From NCBI RefSeq assembly GCF_016865425.1, contig NZ_AP023355.1, forward strand, positions 5,082,198-5,146,197: DNA of 64,000 nucleotides, in the 5' to 3' direction. The DNA comes from Actinocatenispora thailandica. Its GTDB lineage: Bacteria > Actinomycetota > Actinomycetes > Mycobacteriales > Micromonosporaceae. Each line of letters begins with the position of its first letter. The stretch's first letter is position 1. The notes under the pieces are model-generated. The model saw only the letters and a program-made list of their open reading frames with translations. It ran no database searches and was not told the DNA's origin. The position numbers and the translations under genes were made by a program. Below, one piece after another: positions 16,667 to 25,381 of the stretch.

Positions 16667-19033
16667 ATGGACGAGCTGCTCGGCTGGCTGGGCCGCCTGG
16701 ACGAGACGGAGCTGTCGCGGTTGCTGCACGACCGGCCCGACCTGCTGGCTTCCCCAGTTCCCGGGACGCTGGCTGAGCTTGCGATCCGGATGTCGCATCC
16801 CTTCTCGGCACAGACCGCGCTGGTCGGTCTGCCGGCCCCTTCGGTCCAGGTGGCGGAGGCGGTCGCAGCCCTCGAGGTCGACGCGAGCCGGGCCGCCCTG
16901 GCGGCGCTGGTGGGCCGCGACGCCGAGGACGCCGAGCTGGCGAACGCCCTCGAGCGTCTCATCGCTCAGGGTCTGGTACTGGAGATCGATGACCGGCTCG
17001 TGTTGGCGCCGGGCGCCGACATCTGGGAGTGCCCGCTGGGTCTGGGGCCGTCGGTCGCCGAACTGCTCGGCGACCGGTACGCGACGGAGATTCACAAGAT
17101 CGCCGATGCGCTCGGTGTGGGCAGACGCAGCCGCAAGGCCGACTCCGCCGCGGCGGTCGTCGCCTGGCTGTCGGAGGCCGACAACGTTCGGCGACTCGTG
17201 GCGGAAGCCCCCCGGCCGGTGGCGCGCATGCTGGCGGAGCTCGCAGAGTACGGGCCGACGCTGCAGGCGCCGGAATCGGTCAGCGGCTGGGCCGCTCAGC
17301 GTGGCTTGGTGATCTCCCAAGGTCAGGGCTGGGCCAGTGAGCTGGTGATGCCGCGCGAAGTGGCGATTGCGCTGCGCGGCTCGCAGTGGACCGCCGCGTT
17401 CGACCCTCGATGCCCGGCGCCGGCGGGTGCGCCGGTGGCCGCCCGCTCGGTTGCCCAGGCGTCTGCTGCCGCTGCGCTGGATGCGCTGCGTCGGATGGGT
17501 ACGGTCCTGAGCGCCTGCGCCAGCACACCGCTGGCGTTGCGCCGCTCCGGGGGTGTGGGCGTCCGGGAGCTGCGGCGGTTGGCGAAGACCACCGGCGAGA
17601 CACCAGAGCAGCTGGTGCTGTGGCTGCAACTCGCGGACTCCGGCGGCCTGCTGGACGAGGTCGAGGACAGCGTACGGCTGTCACCGGCAGGAGAGGCATG
17701 GCGGCGCCTGGCCCCCGCCGATGCGTTCATCACCCTGATGCACGCGTGGCGCACAATGCCTGACGCGCCCGGCCTGCGCCTCCTCGACGGGTCGGTGACG
17801 GCGCTGATCTGGCCGTCCGATGGGGCGGTGGTCGCGCCGCTGCGTTTGGCGTTGCTTCGCGTCCTGGCCACCGTCGAGGCTGGGCATCGAGTCGATCCGG
17901 CCGACCTGACCGCCCCGGTGCGCTGGCGGGCCCCGCTGGTCGCGGACGCGATCGAGCACGCCGATGCCGACCTGGCCGCGGCGGTGCAGGTGTTGTGGCA
18001 GGAGGCCGAAACGCTGGGCGTCGTTGCATTGGGCTCGCCGAGCGATCTCGTCCGAGTGTCGGAGGATCCGGGCCGGCTCGCCGAAGTGGTGCACGAGATG
18101 ATGCCGGCCGCGGTCGCCACCGCGCGGTTCCAGGCCGACCTGACGGCGGTGGTCACCGGCCCGCCCAGCGGCGAGCTGGCCGCACTGCTCGATTCGGTGG
18201 CGGACCGGGAAACCACCGGAACGGCCGTGGTGTGGCGATTCTCGGCCGCGACGGTACGGGCGGCATTGGACGCCGGTGAGCAGGCGGCCACCATCGTCGA
18301 CGAGCTCACCGCCGTGTCCGTCGACCAGGTGCTACCGCAGCCGCTGCGTTACCTGATCGACGACGTTGCGCGGCAGCACGGCCGGGTGCGGGTGCGCACG
18401 GTGGCCTGCTGCCTGCGGTCGGACGACACCGCATTGTTGGCGGAGATCGCCGCGACCCGGGCGCTGCGCCGGCTCGGCCTGACGGTGCTGGCACCGACCG
18501 TGGTGGCCAGCAGCGTCCCCCGCGAGGAGACGCTGACCGCGTTGCGGGCGGCGGGATTCGCACCGGTCGTCGACGACGACCGCGTCGATGCTGGCGCGGG
18601 ACGGTCACCGCATCGCGGCGGGCCAGGCGAGCCGGCCCAGGTCATCGACCTGGACACCCACCGCCACCCTGCGGCATCGTCCGGTCTCGAGCCCGGCACC
18701 GGCGGTCGAGGCGGCGCCGGGACCGATCCGGCACGGCTGGCAGCGGAGTTGATCGCCGCAGGTCCCGACGCCGCACCGCGCATCGGAGCCGAGCTGGCCA
18801 CCGTCACCGACGGTGCTCCCCAGCTGAGCCCGGCAGAACGGCACCTGCTCGCCTTGGCCGTGCGGGCCGGCATGCCGGTACTCATCGAGTACGTCAACGG
18901 GCAGGGCAACGCCAGCAGCCGTGTCATCGGCGAGCTGGAGCTGGACGGAAACATGCTGTCCGCGTTCTGCACGCTGCGCCAGGAAGAGCGCCACTTCCTG
19001 TTGTCCCGGATCCGCTCGGTCACACCTGCCTGA
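16667..19033 (+). CDS. Helicase-associated (Helicase_C_3) protein with WYL-like end
   Basis: A 788-residue protein typical of actinobacteria. Visible features are a helical N-terminus (LGRLDETELSRLLHDRPDLLASP), a winged-helix-rich middle (GVGVRELRRLAKTTGETPEQLVLWLQLADSGGLLD), and the XPB-like helicase-associated region (VDDVARQHGRVRVRTVACCLRSDD..LLAEIAATRAL, about residues 560-610). The C-terminus (MPVLIEYVNGQGNASSRVIGELEL..RQEERHFLLSRIRSV) resembles a WYL ligand-binding domain. It lacks helicase motifs itself. Homologues are usually linked to an XPB-type helicase in DNA repair; that helicase is not in this window. The function is inferred from family only. Confidence 0.85.
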   Translation: MDELLGWLGRLDETELSRLLHDRPDLLASPVPGTLAELAIRMSHPFSAQTALVGLPAPSVQVAEAVAALEVDASRAALAALVGRDAEDAELANALERLIAQGLVLEIDDRLVLAPGADIWECPLGLGPSVAELLGDRYATEIHKIADALGVGRRSRKADSAAAVVAWLSEADNVRRLVAEAPRPVARMLAELAEYGPTLQAPESVSGWAAQRGLVISQGQGWASELVMPREVAIALRGSQWTAAFDPRCPAPAGAPVAARSVAQASAAAALDALRRMGTVLSACASTPLALRRSGGVGVRELRRLAKTTGETPEQLVLWLQLADSGGLLDEVEDSVRLSPAGEAWRRLAPADAFITLMHAWRTMPDAPGLRLLDGSVTALIWPSDGAVVAPLRLALLRVLATVEAGHRVDPADLTAPVRWRAPLVADAIEHADADLAAAVQVLWQEAETLGVVALGSPSDLVRVSEDPGRLAEVVHEMMPAAVATARFQADLTAVVTGPPSGELAALLDSVADRETTGTAVVWRFSAATVRAALDAGEQAATIVDELTAVSVDQVLPQPLRYLIDDVARQHGRVRVRTVACCLRSDDTALLAEIAATRALRRLGLTVLAPTVVASSVPREETLTALRAAGFAPVVDDDRVDAGAGRSPHRGGPGEPAQVIDLDTHRHPAASSGLEPGTGGRGGAGTDPARLAAELIAAGPDAAPRIGAELATVTDGAPQLSPAERHLLALAVRAGMPVLIEYVNGQGNASSRVIGELELDGNMLSAFCTLRQEERHFLLSRIRSVTPA

Positions 19034-19061
19034 CCCGAGCACACAGCACGGACCGCCATGG

Positions 19062-19754
19062 TCAGCTGTGGCGGTGCGCGGCGGTGCGGCTGGTGCGCAG
19101 GTGCCGGCGGGCCAGCTGCGCGGCGGCGGCCCCGTCACCGGCGGCGATCGCCCGATAGATCGCCTCGTGCTCGTCGTACACCTCGGCGAACTCGTCGTGT
19201 TGGCCCAGCAGCCAGCGCATCCGGCCGGACAGCGTCACCGCCACCTCGTCGAGCAGGGTGTTGCCGCTGGCGGCGGTGATCGCCTCGTGGAAGTCGGCGG
19301 CGGCCCGGCGGGCGGCGGTACCGTCGCCGCGGCGGGCGGCGTCGCCCTCGGCGTCGAGCGCAGCCCGCATCGCGCGCAGCGCGGCGGGGTCGTGGCGTTC
19401 GGCGGCGCGTCGGATCGCCAGCGGCTCCAGCGCGGTACGCACCTCGATCAGCTCGTCGATGTCGCGGGCGGTGAAGACCCGGACAGTCATCCAGCTGTTG
19501 CGGCGCGGCACCGCGAGACCCTCCCCGACCAGGCTGCGCAACGCCTCCCGTACCGGCACTCGGCTCACGCCCAGCTCGGCCGACAGCTCCCGTTCGACCA
19601 GCCGGGAGCCAGGTTCGCGTCCCCCGTCGATGATCTGCTCGCGCAGCACCCTGGCGACCCGCACCGATTCCGGCTCGCCGCCGACGCTCGCCCGCTCCCG
19701 CACGCCTGCCAGTCTAGGGCTCGGGTCGGCCGGCCGATCCCGGTTGTCGGACAC
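19062..19754 (-). CDS. GntR-family (FCD) transcriptional regulator
   Basis: About 230 residues: an N-terminal GntR winged helix (LREQIIDGGREPGSRLVERELSAELGVSRVPVREALRSL) and a C-terminal FCD all-helical ligand domain (RTALEPLAIRRAAERHD, FHEAITAASGNTLLDEV, EHEAIYRAIAAGD), with the Asp/His residues that normally bind a metal and a carboxylate effector. The GTG at 19754 lies 6 bp after the stop of the PPOX gene, so the two are likely co-transcribed. A GTG at 19703, preceded by TAGACT 7 nt upstream, could be a leaderless alternative start. An FCD-type operator is found at 25321, but the link is only a guess. Confidence 0.88.
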   Translation of the reverse strand: MSDNRDRPADPSPRLAGVRERASVGGEPESVRVARVLREQIIDGGREPGSRLVERELSAELGVSRVPVREALRSLVGEGLAVPRRNSWMTVRVFTARDIDELIEVRTALEPLAIRRAAERHDPAALRAMRAALDAEGDAARRGDGTAARRAAADFHEAITAASGNTLLDEVAVTLSGRMRWLLGQHDEFAEVYDEHEAIYRAIAAGDGAAAAQLARRHLRTSRTAAHRHS

Positions 19755-19760
19755 CCTCGT

Positions 19761-20246
19761 TCAGCGCATCTTCGCGGCGAGGTCGGCGAGGAACCTCGGC
19801 ACCCGGCCGGCTCCGAAGTCGTAGAACCGCACCCACCGTGGCTCGACCGTGATCCGCGCCATCCGGTCGTACATGGCCCGGCAGTTGCGTTCGAACTCGG
19901 CCGCCTGCTCGGCGTCGAAGTTCTTCCGTGCCGCGGCGAGGTATTCCGGTACCACGCCATCCATGATGGTGAGGTGCGCGATCCCGCGCACCGACAACGC
20001 CGTCGCCGAGCCCGGGCCGTCACCGGCGTCGATACTCAGGGCGACCTCGGGGCGAGCAGCCAACGCCCGTACCTTGGGCGCGGTGGCGGCGGTGGCCATG
20101 ACGATCTGCTCGCCGGTCCAGAAGATCCCGATCGGGACGACGCGCGGCAGCCCGTCGAGCCCCTCGTATGCCAACCGCGCCATCGACGCGCGGTCCAGCA
20201 GCTCGTGGGCGTCGGCCAGCTCTCGGGCGATCTGTTCGCGGTCCAT
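19761..20246 (-). CDS. Pyridoxamine 5'-phosphate oxidase-fold protein
   Basis: 161 residues with the split-barrel flavin/F420-binding fold. Visible features are LADAHELLDRASMARLAYEGLDGLPRVVPIGIFW, typical of the first strands, and a C-terminal VEPRWVRFYDFG. Such small proteins bind FMN, F420 or heme and reduce small molecules. The cofactor cannot be told apart here. The ATG at 20246 is preferred over the longer frame upstream, which has no family residues. The 244 bp upstream (20247-20490) carry no recognised gene. It is followed closely by the GntR regulator on the same strand. Confidence 0.85.
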   Translation of the reverse strand: MDREQIARELADAHELLDRASMARLAYEGLDGLPRVVPIGIFWTGEQIVMATAATAPKVRALAARPEVALSIDAGDGPGSATALSVRGIAHLTIMDGVVPEYLAAARKNFDAEQAAEFERNCRAMYDRMARITVEPRWVRFYDFGAGRVPRFLADLAAKMR

Positions 20247-20490
20247 GGCCCCGTTCCTCTCTCCAGTCGCGCGGCCGTTCGTGGCCGCTCCCCCCGGGGA
20301 CGGAGCCGGGTCCGCGTTCTCGACACCCGAGGCGTACGAGCACCGTCCGCGACGTGCCCGTACCGGTGCGCAGCGCCGTGTCGTCGCCGCCGAGCATCGG
20401 CAGCCGCCGGCCCGGCCGGGTACCGCACGGCCTCGGACGCTGTCGTCGACCGTGACGGTGGCGGTCATCTTCGGCGCCTCGCCGCGAAGG

Positions 20491-21519
20491 TCACCGGGGG
20501 CCTCGCGCCGGCGCCAGCACGGCCGGGTCCTGAGCGGGAATCGCGATGGCGGTCGACGCCAGAGTGGGCGGCGCCAGAACGGGGGTGCCGGGCCGGGCAG
20601 CACCGGGGCGGGCAGCGGCCGAGCGGTCGGTGCCGGAGCCGTCGGGGCGGCCGGAGAAGACCGTGGCCCGGTGCGGCGGCGATGGCAGGGCGGAGCGGAA
20701 CCGGCTCGGTGTGGTTCCGGTGATCTGGCGGAATCGCCGGGAGAAGTGGAACTCGTCGTTGTACCCGAGGGCGGCGGCGATCTGCCGGCCGGTCAACTCG
20801 CCCTCGGCGAGCAGTTCACAGGCCCGGTCGATGCAGCGCTGGGTGCGGTAGCGCGCCGGTGAGACGCCGGCCAGCCGCCGGAACCTCTTGCGGAACCCGT
20901 CGTAGGACATCGACAGCCGGGCGGCGACGGCCTCCAGCGGCTGCTCGCGGCGCACGTCGGCGTCCAGCAGCGCGCTGGCCCGGGACAGCCACCAGTGGTC
21001 GGACCGGGCGTCCTCGCCCGGCGGGGATGACTCGGTGTCGGCCAGTACCGACAGCAGCGCGCAGACGGTGGACAGGGCGGCGCCGCTGTCGGTGCGCTGC
21101 AGGTCGACGAACACTCGCTCGAACGCAGCCGCCCAGCGATCCACCGGCGACAGGCGCCGCACGGGCCGGGCGGGGTCGAGCAGCCCGGCGGAGCGCCACA
21201 GGTCGAAGACGGGGCCGTCGAACAGCAGGTACAGCTCGCTCCAGGTCTGGCCGGGCTCCGGCCCGTAGGTGTGGCCGAGGCCGGGGAACAGCAGCAGCAG
21301 GTCGCCGGCCGCGAGCGCCGTGCGGGTGCCGTTGGCGTCGGCGTAGCGGCCCGAGCCGGCGAGCAGGTAGGCCGCGGCGTAGCTGTCCAGAACGCGCAAG
21401 GGGGCCGCGGGCAGGCCGTGGCTCGCGCGCAGCCTCCCGGCGGCACGCACGGCACCGACGGGCGTCGTGTCGGTCGCCCGGACGACGAGCTGGGAGGGCA
21501 GCGGTGAACGCTCGGCCAT
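20491..21519 (-). CDS. AraC-family transcriptional regulator
   Basis: 342 residues. The N-terminal cupin-like AraC ligand domain is visible (AAYLLAGSGRYADANGTRTALAAGDLLLLFPGLGHTYGPEPG). The two helix-turn-helix motifs follow at about residues 180-270: LEAVAARLSMSYDGFRKRFRRLAGVSPARY and TGRQIAAALGYNDEFHFSRRFRQITGTTPSRFR. A Pro/Ala-rich tail of about 60 residues follows the DNA-binding domain and is unusual for the family. The ATG at 21519 is preferred because the upstream frame runs through repetitive intergenic DNA. It is divergent from the phytanoyl-CoA dioxygenase gene and probably controls it. Confidence 0.88.
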   Translation of the reverse strand: MAERSPLPSQLVVRATDTTPVGAVRAAGRLRASHGLPAAPLRVLDSYAAAYLLAGSGRYADANGTRTALAAGDLLLLFPGLGHTYGPEPGQTWSELYLLFDGPVFDLWRSAGLLDPARPVRRLSPVDRWAAAFERVFVDLQRTDSGAALSTVCALLSVLADTESSPPGEDARSDHWWLSRASALLDADVRREQPLEAVAARLSMSYDGFRKRFRRLAGVSPARYRTQRCIDRACELLAEGELTGRQIAAALGYNDEFHFSRRFRQITGTTPSRFRSALPSPPHRATVFSGRPDGSGTDRSAAARPGAARPGTPVLAPPTLASTAIAIPAQDPAVLAPARGPR

Positions 21520-21674
21520 GCACCCAGCATCGCCAGCCTGACCAGAATCGACAAGGTGGCGGGCCAGTTCGTGCAACACGGCCAGGGCGGGCCGCCCTAC
21601 GGTGAAGGTCTGAACGAGCGCAGCCCAGGGCGACCCGAGCCCGAGGCTCGCAGGACAGGCCATGCAAGCCCGGC

Positions 21675-21745
21675 CGTTCAGGGCAGGCCGTGCACGGCAG
21701 GCCGTGGGGCAGGCTGTGCGGGGCAGGCCGCGCAGGTCGGTTTCG
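21675..21745. repeat. Degenerate GGCAGGCCGTGC repeats between AraC and dioxygenase genes
   Basis: Several imperfect copies of a 12-14 bp unit (GGGCAGGCCGTGC and variants) lie in the 340-bp divergent intergenic region 21520-21859. No promoter elements or other gene could be assigned in that stretch. Confidence 0.5.
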
Positions 21746-21859
21746 CAAGCCGGCCTGCGCAGGCCGGGATTCGCACGCCGGGCTGCGCCGAGCCAGTCCG
21801 GAACGAGCCGGGCCCCGCGGCGGCGTGGCCACAACCCAGCCCGAGTCAGGAGGTCCGAG

Positions 21860-22765
21860 ATGTCCACAGTGGCCGACGGCCGGATCAGTGCACAGGGTGT
21901 CGAACTCGACGACGGGGTGGGCGCGCTGCGTCGTTCCCACGACGTGGTGGGCGACGCGGCCGAGTTGCAGCGCCGGCTGGCGGCCGACGGGTACCTGTTC
22001 CTGCCCAGCTTCCTGGCGCGCGACGAGGTGCTGGCGGCCCGGCACGACCTGCTGGCGCGGCTCGCGCAGCTGGGCAGGTGCGAGCCCGGCAGCGGAGCCG
22101 ACGACGCGATCGCCGCCCCCGGTTTCGACGGCTTCGTACCGGACGTCGCGGCGGGCAGCGTGCCGCTACTGGATCTGCTCTACACCGGCCGCATGATCGA
22201 GCTGTACGAGGCGATCTTCGGCGAGGCGGTCCGGCACTTCGACTACACCTGGCTGCGGGCGGTGCCACCGCGCTCCGGCACGCCGCCGCACATGGACAGC
22301 GTGTTCATGAACCGCGGCACGCTGGACCTGCTGACCGCGTGGACTCCGCTGGGCGACATCGACCGCACGCTCGGCGGGTTGGCGATCCTGGAACGTTCGC
22401 ACACCCACGCCGACCTGCGCGCCGGCTACGGCAGCCGCGACGTCGACGAGTTCTGCAGCAACGGCACCAGCGCCGAGCAGGACGCGAGCCACGAGGGTCT
22501 GTTGTGGAACGGGGCGCTGACCGACGATCCGGGCCAGCTGCGGGAGAGGCTGGGCGGCCGTTGGCTCACCGCCGACTTCCGGGCCGGCGATCTGCTCACC
22601 TTCACCATCTTCACCGTCCACTGTGGACTGGACAACAACACCGGCCGGCTCCGGCTCTCCTGCGACTCCCGGTACCAGCGGGCCAGCCAGCCGGCCGACC
22701 CGCGCTGGATCGGCGCCCACCCCACCGCGCACGGCGCGCGCAGCAAGCGCGGCGTCATCTGCTGA
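21860..22765 (+). CDS. Phytanoyl-CoA dioxygenase-family protein
   Basis: A 301-residue Fe(II)/2-oxoglutarate-dependent oxygenase. The iron facial triad is visible: His144 and Asp146 in PPHMDSVF, and His254 in FTVHCGLDN, followed by an Arg in GRLRLSCDSRY that would bind 2-oxoglutarate. The N-terminal LAADGYLFLPSFLARDEV is typical of the family. The ATG at 21860 has AGGAGG at 21848-21853. The substrate is unknown; relatives hydroxylate secondary metabolites or lipids. The divergent AraC regulator suggests it is induced by a specific small molecule. Confidence 0.88.
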   Translation: MSTVADGRISAQGVELDDGVGALRRSHDVVGDAAELQRRLAADGYLFLPSFLARDEVLAARHDLLARLAQLGRCEPGSGADDAIAAPGFDGFVPDVAAGSVPLLDLLYTGRMIELYEAIFGEAVRHFDYTWLRAVPPRSGTPPHMDSVFMNRGTLDLLTAWTPLGDIDRTLGGLAILERSHTHADLRAGYGSRDVDEFCSNGTSAEQDASHEGLLWNGALTDDPGQLRERLGGRWLTADFRAGDLLTFTIFTVHCGLDNNTGRLRLSCDSRYQRASQPADPRWIGAHPTAHGARSKRGVIC

Positions 22766-22921
22766 CCGTCGACCACGCGCCGGCCGGTATCGGTCGAGCG
22801 CGGTACCGATGGCGTCCGTGCCGACCTGGGCGCGGCCCCGGCGAGGCGCGGGCCACAGCCGCCCCGCGTCGCACGCTGACCCGGGATCGAGCCCGTCGGT
22901 CGCCCGGCTCAGTCGAGCGCC

Positions 22922-23203
22922 ACGGGCAGGCCGAACGGCGCGAAGTGCATCGCGCTCGACGAGACCTACGCCCTGGTCGGCGACGACGGCGGCCGACCCA
23001 CCGGCGGGATCGGACAGGCCGGCCCGGACAGCCCGTATGTCGGGCTGGTCGCTTACTTCCCCGTCGAGGACGTGGATGCGGCCCTGGCCCGCGCCGAGCA
23101 ACTGGGCGGCACCCGGGTCCTGGCACCGGTGGACACACCGGTCAGCCGCATCGCCGTGTTCGCCGACCCCGACGGCAACCGGGTGGGCCTGGTACGTCGC
23201 TGA
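22922..23203 (+). pseudogene. Remnant of a VOC-family gene
   Basis: One frame reads DETYALVGDDGG then FPVEDVDAALARAEQLGG, ending RIAVFADPDGNRVGLVRR with a stop at 23203. This is the C-terminal half of a glyoxalase/VOC protein. The frame is closed by a stop at 22877-22879, with no usable start or N-terminal module, so the gene is 5'-truncated. The rest of the gap 22766-23376 holds nothing else recognisable. Confidence 0.7.
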
Positions 23204-23376
23204 CTGGTGCGGCCCGATCGCATCGGCTCGATCCCAGCTCCGGTCGAGGCCGTCGGCCACCTTCGCCGGCCCCGATCTGGAGTTGGCGAGCCATCCTGCG
23301 TGCCCGGTGCGGGACCGGTCGGGCACATGCCGGGCGCCCGGCGCCATCACCACGGTCACCGCAACGCACCCACCGG

Positions 23377-24000
23377 CTACGACGACGCACTCAGCGGCGG
23401 CGCCGGGCGTGCGTGGCCGGCGGTTGCACCGGCACGGGGATGCGCGGGTACTGCGCTGCGGTCGTGCATCGGTGCGTAGTGCAGCGGGGAGGCGACGAAC
23501 AGTCCGGTGGCGAGCAGGACGAGCACGGTGCCGATCAGGCAGATTCGGGTCAGCACGCGGGCGGTACGGGCGTGCAGGCGCCGGCGTGCCAGGGCGGTCA
23601 GGGCGATGCCGGCCGCACCCCCGGCGGTGTTGGTGATCACGTCGGTGACATCGGACCAGCCGATGGCCAGCACGTACTGGGTGGTCTCCAGCGCCACGCT
23701 CGCCGCGGCGACCACGACCGCCGCCTGCCACCACGGCCGGGCCGGGGCGAGCAGCCGCAGGTAGAGGCCGAACGGGACGAACATCAGCAGGTTCGCGGCC
23801 ACTTCCTGCGGCGAGTTGGGGTCCAGCCCGCCGTCCGCGCTGAACGGGACGAGCTTGAGGTGCCGCAGGCTGCCGTCACCGATGTGCGGCGGCTCCAGCT
23901 TCCACAGCACCAGCCAGCACAGCAGGGCGAGGTAGACCACGAACAGCGCGACCAGCAGCACTCGCCCGCCTTCGCGGGGCTGCTCGCTTTCCTGGGCCAC
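23377..24000 (-). CDS. VanZ-like membrane protein
   Basis: About 207 residues with four to five hydrophobic segments: VLLVALFVVYLALLCWLVLW, then the VanZ core LVPFS..N.LMFVPFGLYL, AAVVVAAASVALETTQYVL, and the signature SDVTDVITNTAGGAAGIAL. VanZ domains are found in low-level teicoplanin resistance proteins and in many uncharacterised actinobacterial membrane proteins. The GTG at 24000 with GGAG 5 nt upstream is preferred; the frame is open to 24099. It is divergent from mca across an AT-rich promoter region. Confidence 0.8.
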   Translation of the reverse strand: MAQESEQPREGGRVLLVALFVVYLALLCWLVLWKLEPPHIGDGSLRHLKLVPFSADGGLDPNSPQEVAANLLMFVPFGLYLRLLAPARPWWQAAVVVAAASVALETTQYVLAIGWSDVTDVITNTAGGAAGIALTALARRRLHARTARVLTRICLIGTVLVLLATGLFVASPLHYAPMHDRSAVPAHPRAGATAGHARPAPPLSASS

Positions 24001-24119
24001 ACCAGCTCCACCACGACCGACGGCAACGCCCCATCGTACGAGCTCGCGAACGCACTCGACGCGCCGTACGCCGTCGAGAGGAGACCAGCTCCAGCGCACA
24101 CTCGCGCTAAATTTATGCT

Positions 24120-24147
24120 TTGCACATTTATAGGTCCGACATATAGT
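24120..24147 (+). promoter_or_regulatory. Sigma70-type promoter of mca in an AT-rich island
   Basis: TTGCAC (24120-24125), a 16-bp spacer and TATAGT (24142-24147) are close to the vegetative consensus. They lie in a 45-bp AT-rich patch (about 24108-24152), which stands out in this high-GC window, 72 nt before the mca start. Confidence 0.65.
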
Positions 24148-24218
24148 TGTACCCGCTCAAGCGGGGCCTGCTGCATCACGAGCACGTCCCGCGCCTGACG
24201 AAAGACCGAGAGGCAGCG

Positions 24219-25100
24219 ATGAATCTGCGGGTGACCCGCGGCGAGACCTTGCGACTGATGAGCGTGCATGCGCATCCCGATGACGAGTCGAGCAAGGGCG
24301 CTGCCACGCTCGCCAAGTACGCCGCCGAGGGCGCGGAGGTGCTGGTGGTCACCTGCACCGGTGGGGAGCGCGGCGACGTGCTCAACCCCGCGATGGACCG
24401 GCCGGGCGTACGCGAGAGGCTGGCCGAGATCCGCCGCGCGGAGATGGCCGCCGCCCGGGAGATCCTCGGGGTGCGGCAGGAGTTCCTGGGTTTCGTCGAC
24501 TCGGGGCTGCCGGGCGAGGGCGAAGCGCTGCCGGACGACTGCTTCGCGCGCCGGCCGCTGGATGAAGCGGTCGGGCGGCTGGTGGCGCGGATCCGCGCGT
24601 TCCGGCCGCACGTGGTCGTCAGCTACGACCAGACCGGCGGCTATCCGCATCCCGACCACCTCCGGACGCACGAGGTGACCGTCGCGGCGTACGAGGCGGC
24701 GGGCGACGCCGACCGCTACCGGGAGGCGGGCGAACCGTGGCAGCCGCGCAAGCTGTACTACCACGGTGTGCTGTCGCGGGCGTGGTTCCAGACCTTGCAC
24801 GACGCCATGACCGCGCGCGGGATCGACTCGGGGATGGCGGAGGTGCTGGCCGAGTTCTCCGACGACGCGCCGGTTCTGTCGATCACCACCCGGGTGCCGT
24901 GCGCGGAGTACTTCCCGGTGCGGGACCGGGCACTGCTGGCGCACGCGACGCAGATCGATCCGCACGCCGGGTTCATGCGACACGACCGGGCGATCGAGCG
25001 GGAGGTGTGGCCCACGGAGGACTACCACCTGGCCCGGTCGCTGGTCGAGGTCTCGCGACCGGAGGACGACCTGTTCGCCGGGCTTCGCGCGAGCCGCTGA
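24219..25100 (+). CDS. mca: Mycothiol S-conjugate amidase
   Basis: 293 residues of the LmbE/PIG-L zinc amidase family. The zinc site is visible as HAHPDDE (His19, Asp22) and GGYPHPDHLRTHE. The family-specific stretch ESSKGAATLAKYAAEGAEVLVVTCTGGERGDVLNP and the length match Mca better than the deacetylase MshB. It cleaves mycothiol-toxin conjugates to release a mercapturic acid and GlcN-Ins, a cytoplasmic detoxification step. The ATG at 24219 follows GAGAGG. An upstream near-consensus promoter suggests strong constitutive expression. Confidence 0.9.
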   Translation: MNLRVTRGETLRLMSVHAHPDDESSKGAATLAKYAAEGAEVLVVTCTGGERGDVLNPAMDRPGVRERLAEIRRAEMAAAREILGVRQEFLGFVDSGLPGEGEALPDDCFARRPLDEAVGRLVARIRAFRPHVVVSYDQTGGYPHPDHLRTHEVTVAAYEAAGDADRYREAGEPWQPRKLYYHGVLSRAWFQTLHDAMTARGIDSGMAEVLAEFSDDAPVLSITTRVPCAEYFPVRDRALLAHATQIDPHAGFMRHDRAIEREVWPTEDYHLARSLVEVSRPEDDLFAGLRASR

Positions 25101-25320
25101 CGCGAGACCGATGCGCTCGGCGGGTCGGTGTCGAGCGCCGGCGAGGCTGCTTCGAGTCGTCCGGTCGCGAGCATGCCGCGGGGCGCCGCCGGCGAAACGA
25201 CGAGCGGCACGGTCGGCCGGGACTGCCCAGGAAAACAGCGGAGTCGTCGTTGCGCCGGACGCGGCCGCGATCGGGGGTGGGCACGCTCACCGCTCGGGCC
25301 ACGGATCCATGGCCCGAGTT

Positions 25321-25330
25321 TGGTATACCA
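25321..25330. promoter_or_regulatory. GntR-FCD-type operator before the amidohydrolase gene
   Basis: TGGTATACCA is a perfect palindrome and matches the TGGT-ACCA pattern bound by many GntR/FadR-FCD regulators. It lies 51 bp before the start at 25382. The only GntR-FCD gene in the window is at 19062-19754, but whether it binds here is unknown. The remaining 25101-25320 has no recognised gene. Confidence 0.6.
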
Positions 25331-25381
25331 TTTTTCGCGGGCCTCGGGTGAGCCGCCGGACCCAGCGAAGAAAGGTAGGAG

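Noticed and set aside
20247-20490. Minus-strand frame starting MTATVTVDDSVRGR upstream of the PPOX gene
   Set aside because: It is continuous with the PPOX frame, has no domain character and no clear ribosome-binding site; treated as untranslated.
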